Part shown: positions 42,826 to 51,788 of the stretch, one piece after another
How the letters are laid out: each line of letters starts with the position of its first letter
Position numbering within the stretch: position 1 is the stretch's first letter
NCBI RefSeq assembly: GCF_009823805.1
Contig: NZ_WUEK01000003.1
Span: forward strand, 124,001 to 188,000
Direction of reading: 5' to 3'
Length of the DNA stretch: 64,000 nucleotides
From: Nocardioides flavescens
GTDB lineage: Bacteria; Actinomycetota; Actinomycetes; Propionibacteriales; Nocardioidaceae
Position numbers and translations under genes: made by a program
Notes under the pieces: generated by a model
The model's database searches: none
Seen by the model: the letters and a program-made list of their open reading frames with translations, nothing else
What the model was told of the DNA's origin: nothing

Positions 42826-45800
42826 GCACGACCTTCGACATGCGCGACCCCCTGCCGGCCGCGGGCACCACCACGGTGCTCGAGGCCAGCGCCGGCACCG
42901 GCAAGACCTGGGCGCTCGCCGGCCTCGTCGCCCGCTACGTCGCCGAGGGTGCGGCGTCGCTCGACGACATGCTGCTGATCACCTTCAGCCGCGCCGCGAC
43001 CCAGGAGCTGCGCGAACGCGTCCGCGATCGGCTGGTCGAGGTCGCCGAGGCGCTCGCCGACCCGGTTCGCGCGGCCGGCTCCGACGACACCCTGCTGGAC
43101 CACCTGCTCGACTGCGACGAGGCCGAGCGCGCCCTGCGCCTCGAGCGCCTGCGCGACGCGCTCGCCGGCTTCGACGCCGCCACCATCGCCACCACCCACG
43201 AGTTCTGCCACCTGGTGCTGCGCTCGCTGGGCGTCGCCGGCGACACCGACGCGGGCGTCGAGCTGCGCGAGGACCTCGGCGAGCTGCTCGGCGAGGTCGT
43301 CGACGACCTCTACCTCCAGCGCTTCGGCGACGAGCGCGACGCGCCGCCGCTGACCCGCGCCGAGGCGAGTGAGCTCGCGGCGACCGTCGTCGCCAACCCC
43401 CGGGTGCGGCTCCTGCCGGACGACCCCGACCCGGACTCGCCGGCCGGCACGAGGCGAGCGTTCGCGGACGACGTGCTCCGCGAGCTGGAGCGGCGCAAGC
43501 GGCTCCTCGGCATCGTGGGCTTCGACGACCTGCTCGGCCGGCTCGCGGTCGCGCTCGAGGCGCCCGACGCCCCGGCGCGCGAGCGGATGCGCCGCCGCTG
43601 GAGCGTGGTGATGGTCGACGAGTTCCAGGACACCGACCCGGTGCAGTGGGAGGTCATCGAGCGCGCCTTCGCCGGCGCCGCGACGCTCGTGCTCATCGGC
43701 GACCCCAAGCAGGCCATCTACGCCTTCCGCGGCGGCGACGTCGCGACCTACCTGCGGGCCCGGGCCGGCGCCGACACGCTGCTGAGCCTCGACACCAACC
43801 ACCGCTCCGACGCCCCGCTGGTCGAGCGGGTGGGGGCCGTCCTCGAGGGCGCCGCGCTGGGCCACGACGAGATCGTCGTGCGCCCCGTCGTCGCCCGCCG
43901 CGAGGGCAGCCGGATGCAGGGCGCGCCCGAGCCCGACCCGTTCCGGCTGCGCCTGGTGCAGCGCGAGACCTTCGGCGTCCGCGGTCACCGCACCATCGCG
44001 ATGCCCGAGCTGCGGCCGTGGGTGGCGACCGACCTGGCGCTCGACGTGCAGCGGCTGCTCGCCTCCGACGCGACGTACGACGGACGGCCGGTGCGCGCCG
44101 GCGACGTCGCGGTCATCGTCGAGACCCACGTCGACGCGCGAGCGGTCCGCGACGCGCTCGTCGAGGCGCGGGTGCCCGCGGTCTACACCGGCGACACCGA
44201 CGTCTTCTCCTCGGTCGCGGCCGAGCACTGGCAGTGCCTCCTGGAGGCCTTCGAGCAGCCGCACCGCGCGGGGCTGGTGCGAGCCGCCGCCGCGACGTCG
44301 TTCTTCGGCCACACGGTCGCGGAGATCGCCGACGACCGTGTCGCCGGAGGGCTGGTCACCGACTCGCTCACCGACTCGGTCGCCGACACCCTGCGGCGCT
44401 GGGCCGACCACGCCCGGGCGCGCGGCGTGGCCGCGGTGCTGGAGGCGGCCTACGTCGCCGGGATGGCCGAGCGGGTGCTCTCGTGCCAGGGCGGCGAGCG
44501 GCTGCTGACCGACGTCGAGCACCTGACGCAGCTGCTCCACGACGTGGCGCACCGCGAGGGCCTGGGCCTGCCGGCACTGCTGCAGTGGCTGCGCACCCAG
44601 CGCGAGGAGCGGGCCGGCGCCACCGAGCGCAACCGGCGCCTCGACAGCGACGCCGAGGCGGTGCAGATCATGACCGTCTTCGTCAGCAAGGGGCTGCAGT
44701 ACCCCGTCGTCTACCTCCCCTTCGCCTTCAACCGCTACGTGCGCCCGCGCGAGACGGTCCTCTTCCACGACGAGGCCGGCGCGCGCTGCCTCGACATCGG
44801 CGGACGTCAGCAGCCCGGGCGCCGCGCGGTCGAGGAGCGCGGGCGCGAGGAGGAGGCCGGCAACGACGTCCGGCTCGCCTACGTCGCCCTCACCCGCGCC
44901 CAGTCGCAGGTCGTCGTCTGGTGGGCCCCGTCGTGGGACGAGGTCAACGGCGGGCTGTCCCGGCTGCTGCGCGGTCGCCGTCCCGGTCAGGCCCACGTGC
45001 CCGCCCAGCTCGACGACCAGCGCCAGCGCATCTCCGACGCCGACGTCGAACGCGGGCTGCGCGCCTGGCACCGGGCCGGTGGTCCCAGCGTCGAGATCGC
45101 CACCCACGGGACGCCCCCGGCCCACCCCGTCCCCCCGGCCATCAGCGGACCGCTCCGCGCCCGCGACTTCGACCGCGCGATCGACGTCGAGTGGCGGCGC
45201 ACCTCCTACTCCGGCCTCGTGCGCGCGGCCGAGGAGGCCGCCGGGGTCACCTCCGAGCCCGAGCTGTCCGTGCGCGAGGACGAGCTCGTCGCCGGGGTCG
45301 CCGACGAGGTGACCGACGGGTCGAGCGACGGCGTCCTCGAGCTGGTCGCCGGGGCCGAGCCCACCGTGGCCTCGCCCATGGCCGAGCTCCCCGTCGGGGC
45401 GACGTTCGGCTCGCTGGTGCACGGTGTCCTCGAGGTCGCCGACCCCGACGCCCCCGACCTCGAGGACGAGCTGCTCCGCCACGTCGAGGAGCAGCGGGCC
45501 AACTGGTCGGTCGAGGCGTCCTCGACCGCGCTCGCCGCCGCGCTGGTCCCCCTGCACCACACCTCGCTGGGCCCGCTGGCCGGCGGCCGGACCCTGGGCA
45601 CGACGCCGCTCGGTGACCGCCTCTGCGAGCTCGACTTCGAGATCCCGCTGGCAGGCGGTGACCGCGCGGACTCCTCCGGGGCCGACTCCTCTGGGCAGGT
45701 GACGCTCGCCGACGTCGGGCACCTGCTGCGCCGCCACCTCGAGCCCGGCGATCCGCTGCGGCCTTACGCCGACCGCCTGCTCGCACCAGGGCTCGGCGGG

Positions 45801-46223
45801 CAGAGCCTGCGTGGCTACCTCTCCGGATCGATCGACGTCGTGCTGCGGCTGCGCACCCCCGACGGTCCGCGCTACCTCGTCGCGGACTACAAGACCAACT
45901 GGCTCGGCCCCTCCGACGAGCCGCTCACGGCCGCGGCGTACACCCGCGACCGGCTGGTCGAGGCGATGCTGCACTCCGACTACCCGCTCCAGGCGCTGCT
46001 CTACGTCGTGGTCGTGCACCGCTACCTGCGCTGGCGCCAGCCGGGCTACGACCCGGCGACCCACCTCGCCGGCGTGCTCTACCTCTACGTCCGCGGCATG
46101 TGCGGCCCCGAGACGCCCGAGGTCGACGGCCACCCCGCCGGGGTCTTCTCGTGGCTGCCACCGGCCGCGCTGGTCACCGCGCTCTCCGACCTGCTGGACG
46201 GTCACCCGGACGGTGCCCTGTGA
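42822..46223 (+). CDS. recB: RecB, exonuclease V beta subunit
   Basis: 3'-5' helicase and nuclease subunit of RecBCD (1133 residues). Helicase motifs: Walker A EASAGTGKTW (Lys28), motif II MVDEFQDTDPVQW, motif III GDPKQAIYAFRGGD, motif V VFVSKGLQYPVVYLPF, and motif VI YVALTRAQSQ. The C-terminal RecB-type nuclease domain shows FGSLVHGVLE, GSIDVVLRL and the active-site DYKTN (Asp1022, Lys1024), so both activities should be intact. GTG start overlapping recC; GTGA overlap with recD. Confidence 0.97.
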   Translation: MSTTFDMRDPLPAAGTTTVLEASAGTGKTWALAGLVARYVAEGAASLDDMLLITFSRAATQELRERVRDRLVEVAEALADPVRAAGSDDTLLDHLLDCDEAERALRLERLRDALAGFDAATIATTHEFCHLVLRSLGVAGDTDAGVELREDLGELLGEVVDDLYLQRFGDERDAPPLTRAEASELAATVVANPRVRLLPDDPDPDSPAGTRRAFADDVLRELERRKRLLGIVGFDDLLGRLAVALEAPDAPARERMRRRWSVVMVDEFQDTDPVQWEVIERAFAGAATLVLIGDPKQAIYAFRGGDVATYLRARAGADTLLSLDTNHRSDAPLVERVGAVLEGAALGHDEIVVRPVVARREGSRMQGAPEPDPFRLRLVQRETFGVRGHRTIAMPELRPWVATDLALDVQRLLASDATYDGRPVRAGDVAVIVETHVDARAVRDALVEARVPAVYTGDTDVFSSVAAEHWQCLLEAFEQPHRAGLVRAAAATSFFGHTVAEIADDRVAGGLVTDSLTDSVADTLRRWADHARARGVAAVLEAAYVAGMAERVLSCQGGERLLTDVEHLTQLLHDVAHREGLGLPALLQWLRTQREERAGATERNRRLDSDAEAVQIMTVFVSKGLQYPVVYLPFAFNRYVRPRETVLFHDEAGARCLDIGGRQQPGRRAVEERGREEEAGNDVRLAYVALTRAQSQVVVWWAPSWDEVNGGLSRLLRGRRPGQAHVPAQLDDQRQRISDADVERGLRAWHRAGGPSVEIATHGTPPAHPVPPAISGPLRARDFDRAIDVEWRRTSYSGLVRAAEEAAGVTSEPELSVREDELVAGVADEVTDGSSDGVLELVAGAEPTVASPMAELPVGATFGSLVHGVLEVADPDAPDLEDELLRHVEEQRANWSVEASSTALAAALVPLHHTSLGPLAGGRTLGTTPLGDRLCELDFEIPLAGGDRADSSGADSSGQVTLADVGHLLRRHLEPGDPLRPYADRLLAPGLGGQSLRGYLSGSIDVVLRLRTPDGPRYLVADYKTNWLGPSDEPLTAAAYTRDRLVEAMLHSDYPLQALLYVVVVHRYLRWRQPGYDPATHLAGVLYLYVRGMCGPETPEVDGHPAGVFSWLPPAALVTALSDLLDGHPDGAL

Positions 46224-48040
46224 CCGAGTCCGTCGTAGACCCGCACGCGTGGCGCCTCGCCGCGTCCGCGACCGGGCTCCTGCGCACCTTCAACGACGCG
46301 GAGGTGCTCGACGCCGCCGACGTGCACGTGGCGCAGCGACTGTGCGAGCTGGCCGGCGAGGACGACCCGGCCGTCGCGCTCGCGGTGGCCTGCGCGGTGC
46401 GCGGTGTGCGGGGCGGCTCGGTCTGCGTCGACCTCGTCGGGCTGGTGGCCGACCCGCTGCTCTCCGAGCTGCCGTGGCCCGAGCCCGAGGCGTGGCTCGA
46501 CACCGTCGAGGCGAGCCCGCTCAGCACCGGGGAGACCCCCGCCCTGCGGGTGCTGGCCGCCGCCGACGGCAGCCGGCTGCTCTACCTCGACCGCTACTGG
46601 CGCGAGGAGGAGCAGGTCTGCGACGACCTGCTCGCCCGGCCCGCGGTCGACGACTCGTCCGACCCGGCGCCCGACGACGCGTGGCTGGACGATGCGCTCG
46701 ACCGGGTCTTCGAGCGCGAGGGCTACGACGAGCAGCGCGCCGCCGCGCGCGTCGCGCTCCGCCACCGCACGAGCGTGCTCACCGGCGGCCCGGGCACCGG
46801 CAAGACCACCGCGGTGGCCGGTCTGCTCGCCCTGCTGGCCGAGCGCGCCGAGCTCGACGGGTCACCGCGGCTGCGGATCGCGCTCGCCGCCCCGACCGGC
46901 AAGGCCGCGGCCCGGCTGCAGGAGGCCGTGCAGGAGCGCGTCGCGGCCCTGCCCGCCGCCGACCAGCAACGTCTCACCGGGCTGCGCGCGGTGACGCTGC
47001 ACCGGCTGCTCGGCCCACGGCCCGACACGTCTTCGCGCTTCCGCCACCACCGCGACAACCGACTGCCCCACGACGTCGTCGTCGTCGACGAGACCTCGAT
47101 GGTCTCGCTCACGATGATGGCCCGGCTGCTCGAGGCCGTGCGCCCGACCAGCCGACTGATCCTCGTCGGAGACCCGTTCCAGCTCGCCTCCGTCGAGGCG
47201 GGCGCCGTGCTCGCCGACCTCGTCGATGCGCGCGTCCCTCAGCAGCCGTTCGGCGTGGTGCGGCTCGAGACGTCGCACCGGTTCGGGCACACCATCGGAG
47301 AGTTGGCCGAGGCGGTGCGCAGCGGTGACGCCGAGCGCGCCGTCGCCCTGCTCGATGCCGGCGCGGAGGGTGTCGAGCTCGTCGCCCCGGGCGACGGCAC
47401 GGACTCGGCGGTCCGGGTGCGCGAGCTCGTCGCGCCCCACGCGCTCGCGGTGCTGCGCGCCGCCGAGGCCGGTCGCGCCGACGAGGCACTGCGCCTGCTC
47501 GACCAGCAGCGGCTCCTGTGCGCCCACCGCGAGGGGCCGTTCGGCGTGCGCCACTGGAACGCGCAGGTCGAGCGCTGGCTCGCCGAGGAGACGGGCGAGC
47601 CGCTCTGGTCCTCGTCGTACGCCGGCCGCCCGGTGCTGGTGACCGCCAACGACTACGGCCTCGGCGTCCACAACGGAGACGTCGGCGTCGTCGTGCGACC
47701 TCCCGGCGACCGCGGTCCGCAGGCGCTGCGGGCGGCCGTCGCCTCGAGCGGCGGGCGCCTGGACCTCGCGACGAGCCGGCTCTCGCAGGTGGAGACCATG
47801 CACGCCCTCACCATCCACAAGAGCCAGGGCAGCCAGGCCGGCACGGTGGTGGTCCTGCTGCCCCCGCCGGAGTCGCGGCTGCTGACCCGCGAGCTGTTCT
47901 ACACCGCGATCACGCGGGCGGTGGAGCGCGTGGTCGTGGTCGGCTCGCCCGACGACGTGCGGGCCGCGGTGGAGCGCCGGGCGCTGCGTGCGACCGGTCT
48001 GCGCCAGCGCCTCACCCAGCGGACGGCGAAACACGGGTGA
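46220..48040 (+). CDS. recD: RecD, exonuclease V alpha subunit
   Basis: 5'-3' superfamily I helicase of 606 residues. Walker A TGGPGTGKTTAV (Lys195), AAPTGKAAARLQEAV, motif II VVVDETSMVS, LILVGDPFQLASVEAGAVL and the C-terminal HKSQGSQAGTVVVLLP with YTAITRAVERVVVVG. The N-terminal 150 residues are the RecB-binding region. Last gene of the recCBD operon; the next gene starts 21 bp later. Confidence 0.96.
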   Translation: MTESVVDPHAWRLAASATGLLRTFNDAEVLDAADVHVAQRLCELAGEDDPAVALAVACAVRGVRGGSVCVDLVGLVADPLLSELPWPEPEAWLDTVEASPLSTGETPALRVLAAADGSRLLYLDRYWREEEQVCDDLLARPAVDDSSDPAPDDAWLDDALDRVFEREGYDEQRAAARVALRHRTSVLTGGPGTGKTTAVAGLLALLAERAELDGSPRLRIALAAPTGKAAARLQEAVQERVAALPAADQQRLTGLRAVTLHRLLGPRPDTSSRFRHHRDNRLPHDVVVVDETSMVSLTMMARLLEAVRPTSRLILVGDPFQLASVEAGAVLADLVDARVPQQPFGVVRLETSHRFGHTIGELAEAVRSGDAERAVALLDAGAEGVELVAPGDGTDSAVRVRELVAPHALAVLRAAEAGRADEALRLLDQQRLLCAHREGPFGVRHWNAQVERWLAEETGEPLWSSSYAGRPVLVTANDYGLGVHNGDVGVVVRPPGDRGPQALRAAVASSGGRLDLATSRLSQVETMHALTIHKSQGSQAGTVVVLLPPPESRLLTRELFYTAITRAVERVVVVGSPDDVRAAVERRALRATGLRQRLTQRTAKHG

Positions 48041-48061
48041 CACCGAGATCGCCTAGTCTCG

Positions 48062-48679
48062 GTGCACGTGCCGTTCCTGCTGCGAGTCGAGCTGCCCGAC
48101 GTCCCGGGGTCCCTGGGGCGCGTCGCGACCGCGATCGGTGAGGCCGGTGGCGACATCGAGGCGATCGAGATCGTCGAGAAGGGCGACGGGTTCGCCGTCG
48201 ACGACGTGCTCCTCGAGATGCACGACAACGCCATGCCGGACTCCATCGTCTCGGCGTGCAACGTCCTCGACGGCGTGCGGGTCATGTGGATCAGCCGCTA
48301 CGCCGCCGGCGGCAACATCTTCCTCGACCTCGAGGTCGTCGAGGAGCTGACCGTGCGTCCGTCGGAGGCGCTCGACCGGCTCGTGGACCTGCTCCCGGTC
48401 GCCTTCCGCGCCGACTGGGCGATGCGTGTGCACCGCGCCCACGGCATCGTCCGCGCGACCGACGCCGCGCCGCGTGAGGCCGTGCCGTTCGTCGAGCTCG
48501 AGCGGGCCGCCGTACTCGAGCCGGACGATCCCGACGACGTCAACCTCTACGCCGGCGCCCGCCTCGACGGCAACGAGATCGTCGTGCTCAGCCGCCGCGG
48601 CGGCCCCGAGTTCGTCGACTCCGAGCTCGCCCGCCTCGGCCACCTGGTCGGGCTCGCGGTCTCCCTCGCGCGACCCTGA
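48062..48679 (+). CDS. ACT-domain amino-acid-binding protein
   Basis: The 205-residue protein has an N-terminal ACT domain (RVELPDVPGSLGRVATAIGEAGGDIEAIEIVE, about 8-40 and on to 75), which usually binds amino acids. A second domain of about 115 residues looks like a repeat of an alpha/beta ligand-binding fold. No catalytic domain is present, so it is probably a regulator or sensor. GTG start at 48062, with 48068 possible. It follows recD closely and could be cotranscribed, with no evident functional link. Confidence 0.82.
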   Translation: MHVPFLLRVELPDVPGSLGRVATAIGEAGGDIEAIEIVEKGDGFAVDDVLLEMHDNAMPDSIVSACNVLDGVRVMWISRYAAGGNIFLDLEVVEELTVRPSEALDRLVDLLPVAFRADWAMRVHRAHGIVRATDAAPREAVPFVELERAAVLEPDDPDDVNLYAGARLDGNEIVVLSRRGGPEFVDSELARLGHLVGLAVSLARP

Positions 48680-48694
48680 CCTCCGCCGCGCTGC

Positions 48695-49138
48695 TCAGGC
48701 GCGCTCGAGCAGGAAGACCGGGATCTCGCGGTCGGTCTTCTCCTGGTACTCCGCGTACGGCGCGTACTGCGCCACGCAGCGCTCCCACCACTCGGCCCGC
48801 TCCTCGCCCTCGGCGATGCGGGCGACGTACTCGTGGGGCTCGGCGCCGTCCTGCAGGTCGACGCGGGGGTGCTTGACGAAGTTGTGGTACCACTCCGGGT
48901 GCTCCGGGTCGCCGCCCTTCGAGGCGACGGCGGCGTAGACGCCGTCCTTCTCGACCCGCATCACGGGGTTCTTGCGCAGCTTGCCGGACTTGTGGCCCAC
49001 CGAGGTGATGACCACGATCGGCCACTCGGGGTGGTCGGGCAGCGTGTTGGCCTCGGTGCCGCCGGAGGCCTCGTAGGCCTCGACCTGGTCGCGCACCCAC
49101 TGGGCCGCGCTGGGCTGGTACTCGCCTTCGAGGGTCAC
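48695..49138 (-). CDS. Deazaflavin (F420)-dependent nitroreductase-family protein
   Basis: The 147-residue protein belongs to the Ddn-like split-barrel family found mainly in actinobacteria. It shows VVITSVGHKSGKLRKNPVMRVEKDGVYAAVASKGGDPEHPEWYHNF, read across its loops, which is the cofactor-binding core. Many members use F420H2 to reduce quinones or nitro compounds. GTG start. Convergent with the ACT gene and divergent from menB; menaquinone reduction by this family makes that neighbour suggestive. Confidence 0.88.
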   Translation of the reverse strand: MTLEGEYQPSAAQWVRDQVEAYEASGGTEANTLPDHPEWPIVVITSVGHKSGKLRKNPVMRVEKDGVYAAVASKGGDPEHPEWYHNFVKHPRVDLQDGAEPHEYVARIAEGEERAEWWERCVAQYAPYAEYQEKTDREIPVFLLERA

Positions 49139-49194
49139 ACCACCCTGTAACCCGGCGCCGGAGCGGGCATTCCCGATGCCCTAGCCTCGCGACC

Positions 49195-50112
49195 ATGAGC
49201 GCCATCGACGGAGTCTCGGAGACCTTCGACGCCTCGGCGTGGGACCCGGTGCCGGGCTTCGAGGACCTCACCGACCTCACCTACCACCGTGCGAGGGCGC
49301 ACGGCACCGTGCGGATCGCCTTCGACCGGCCCGACGTGCTCAACGCCTTCCGCCCGCACACCGTCGACGAGCTGCTGCGCACCCTCGAGCACGCGCGCAC
49401 CTCGAGCGACGTCGGCTGCGTGCTGCTCACCGGCAACGGCCCCAGCGCCAAGAACGGCAAGTGGGCCTTCTGCACCGGCGGGGACCAGCGCATCCGTGGC
49501 CGCACGGGCTACCAGTACGCCGAGGGCGAGACCGCCGAGACGGTCGATGCCGCCAAGCTCGGGCGCCTGCACATCCTGGAGTGCCAGCGGCTGATCCGGT
49601 TCATGCCCAAGGTCGTCATCTGCGTGGTGCCCGGCTGGACCGCCGGTGGCGGCCACAGCCTGCACGTCGTCTGCGACCTGACCCTGGCCTCGAAGGAGGA
49701 GGCGCGGTTCAAGCAGACCGACGCCGACGTCGGGTCGTTCGACGGCGGCTACGGCTCGGCGTACCTCGCCAGCCAGGTGGGCCAGAAGTTCGCACGCGAG
49801 ATCTTCTTCCTCGGTCAGGAGTACTCCGCCGAGGAGGGCCAGGCGATGGGCACGGTCAACCGCGCCGTCCCGCACGCCGAGCTCGAGGCGACCGCGCTCG
49901 AGTGGGGCCGCATCGTCAACGGCAAGTCGCCGACCGCCGTACGGATGCTGAAGTACGCCTTCAACCTCCCCGAGGACGGCCTGGTGGGTCAGCAGCTCTT
50001 CGCCGGCGAGACCACGCGGCTGGCCTACATGACCGACGAGGCGCAGGAGGGACGCGACCAGTTCCTCGAGAAGCGCGAGCCCGACTGGTCGCCGTTCCCC
50101 TGGTACTACTGA
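49195..50112 (+). CDS. menB: 1,4-dihydroxy-2-naphthoyl-CoA synthase
   Basis: Crotonase-fold enzyme of 305 residues that closes the naphthoate ring in menaquinone synthesis. Specific MenB marks: FCTGGDQRIRGRTGYQY, the oxyanion loop VPGWTAGGGHSLHVVCDLTLAS, DVGSFDGGYGSAYLA with the catalytic Asp/Ser region, and the C-terminal PFPWYY. Length is at the long end typical for actinobacteria. No other men gene is in the window. A family B element starts 18 bases after the stop, separating it from the convergent oxidoreductase. Confidence 0.95.
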   Translation: MSAIDGVSETFDASAWDPVPGFEDLTDLTYHRARAHGTVRIAFDRPDVLNAFRPHTVDELLRTLEHARTSSDVGCVLLTGNGPSAKNGKWAFCTGGDQRIRGRTGYQYAEGETAETVDAAKLGRLHILECQRLIRFMPKVVICVVPGWTAGGGHSLHVVCDLTLASKEEARFKQTDADVGSFDGGYGSAYLASQVGQKFAREIFFLGQEYSAEEGQAMGTVNRAVPHAELEATALEWGRIVNGKSPTAVRMLKYAFNLPEDGLVGQQLFAGETTRLAYMTDEAQEGRDQFLEKREPDWSPFPWYY

Positions 50113-50129
50113 GCCCGCGCCACCGTCGA

Positions 50130-50213
50130 CCCGCCTGCTTGTAACGCGGAGTTGGTGGTCCTTCTGACCCGTTGCAACGGGTCGGGACCGTCACCAACTC
50201 CGCGTTACAGCTG
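50130..50213. repeat. Family B stop-codon palindrome, copy 3 (inverted)
   Basis: 84 bp reading CCCGCCTGCTTGTAACGCGG ... to CCGCGTTACAGCTG. The arms GTAACGCGGAGTTGGTG pair with their inverse, around an inner hairpin ACCCGTT-gc-AACGGGT. Read on the minus strand, its first bases CAG CTG TAA are the last codons of the oxidoreductase gene, in the same register as the other two copies. Confidence 0.88.
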
Positions 50214-51788
50214 GGCGGTGCGGCGGCGGGAGGAGCGCAGGCGGGAGCGGAGGGCGCGGTCGGAGCCGCGGCCGGTGGTGAGGCGGCCGGCGTTGGCGTC
50301 GTCGACGAGGGAGCCGACGGTCTCGGCGGCGTCGGCGCGGTTGGAGCCGATGCCGCCGCGGGGGCCACGCTTGATCCAGCCGACGACGTACGTCGCGGGG
50401 ACGGGCTCGCCGGTGGCGGGGTCGACGACCCGGCCGGAGGCGTGCGGCACGGTGTGGGTCGACTCGTCGAACGGCAGTCCGGGGACGGGTTCGCTGCGGT
50501 AGCCGACCGAGCGCAGCACGAGGCCGGTGGGCACGTGGGTGCCGTCCAGCACGACGGCCTCGACGTGCGAGGTCCCCTCGATGCGGTCGACGGCGGAGTC
50601 GAAGCGCAGCACCAGCCGGCGCCGCCACGAGACGGGCGCCGACCAGCCGACCGGCGAGACCGGCACGCCCTGCAGCGCCGCGGCCTTCGAGCCCCGCGGG
50701 GCCGCGGCGATCGCCGCGGCCAGGTCGGAGTCACCGTCGACGACCACGTCGAGGTCGTCGCGGGCGAGGAGGGGGCGCAGCTCGGAGAGGGAGTACGCCG
50801 CGTCGTCGGGTCCGCGCCGGGCGACGACGACGACCTCGCGCACCGAGCCCGACCGCAGGTCGTCGAGGGCGTGCTCGGCGATCTCGGTGCCGACCAGGTC
50901 GTCGGCGTCGCTGAGCAGGATGCGGGCGGCGTCGAGAGCGACGTTGCCGTTGCCGATGATCACCGCGCGGCCCTGCGTGGCGGGGCCGAGGTCGATGGTG
51001 TCGGCGGCGATCTCGGGGTGGGCGTTGTACCAGCCGACGAACGTGCGCGCCGACAGGCTGCCGGGCAGCTCTTCGCCCTCGACGCCCAGGGTGCGGTCGG
51101 CCCGCGCCCCGACGGCGTAGACGACGGCGTCGTGCTGGGCGAGCAGGTCTTGGTGGCTGAGGTCGCGACCGACCTCGACCCCGAGCAGCATCTGCAGGCG
51201 CGGGTTGCGGTGCACGGTCGCGAAGCGGCGCGCGATCGCCTTGGTGCTCTGGTGGTCGGGCGCGACGCCCCACCGGATCAGCCCGCCGGGCGTCGGCAGC
51301 CGGTCGACCATCGTCACCCGCGCGCTGGTCGTGAGCAGCGCGGAGGCGGTGTAGCTCGCGGCCGGGCCGGTGCCCACCACCGCGACCCGGAGCCCGGCGG
51401 CCTCCGCGCTCAGCGCCGGCGGGAAGACCGGCTCCGACCACCGCGGGTCGGTGGCGTCGGGCTCGTCGTCGGCCTCGAGCCCGACGGCGTCCGCCGCGAA
51501 GTGCTCGCGGTTGAGGTCGACGTACGCCGCCTGCGGGCCGGCGAGCAGGACGTCGGTCGGGAAGATCGCGTCCACCGGGCACGCATCGGCGCACGCGCCG
51601 CAGCCGATGCAGCTGCGCGGGTCGATGTAGAGCATGTCGGTCGTGCCGAAGTCCGGCTCGTCCGGCGTGGGGTGGATGCAGTTGACCGGACAGACCGCGA
51701 CGCAGGAGGCGTCGCTGCAGCACGACTGGGTGATGGCGAACGGCGTCGCGGTGAGCGCCGGCGCACTCGTGGTGGCCACCGCGCTCAC
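50205..51788 (-). CDS. Ferredoxin-fused FAD-dependent NADP reductase (FprA/FprB type)
   Basis: The 527-residue protein has an N-terminal ferredoxin domain with two cluster motifs (CCSDASCVAVCPVNC and CIGCGACADACPVD) and an adrenodoxin-reductase-like flavoprotein domain from about 120. FAD motif VAVVGTGPAASYTAS, the GGLIRWGVAPDH block and NADP motif VIIGNGNVALDAARIL are visible. It should move electrons between NADPH and ferredoxin or a partner oxygenase. The GTG start overlaps the stop of the diiron oxygenase gene (GTGA), so it is most likely that enzyme's reductase. Its last codons lie in a family B palindrome. Confidence 0.92.
   Translation of the reverse strand: MSAVATTSAPALTATPFAITQSCCSDASCVAVCPVNCIHPTPDEPDFGTTDMLYIDPRSCIGCGACADACPVDAIFPTDVLLAGPQAAYVDLNREHFAADAVGLEADDEPDATDPRWSEPVFPPALSAEAAGLRVAVVGTGPAASYTASALLTTSARVTMVDRLPTPGGLIRWGVAPDHQSTKAIARRFATVHRNPRLQMLLGVEVGRDLSHQDLLAQHDAVVYAVGARADRTLGVEGEELPGSLSARTFVGWYNAHPEIAADTIDLGPATQGRAVIIGNGNVALDAARILLSDADDLVGTEIAEHALDDLRSGSVREVVVVARRGPDDAAYSLSELRPLLARDDLDVVVDGDSDLAAAIAAAPRGSKAAALQGVPVSPVGWSAPVSWRRRLVLRFDSAVDRIEGTSHVEAVVLDGTHVPTGLVLRSVGYRSEPVPGLPFDESTHTVPHASGRVVDPATGEPVPATYVVGWIKRGPRGGIGSNRADAAETVGSLVDDANAGRLTTGRGSDRALRSRLRSSRRRTAQL

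Noticed and set aside
36760..46205. Very long open frames on the minus strand opposite recC, recB and neighbouring genes (up to 1173 codons)
   Set aside because: They are antisense shadows caused by extreme GC content. Their predicted products are low-complexity Arg/Ala/Gly-rich, while the plus strand carries clear recCBD motifs.
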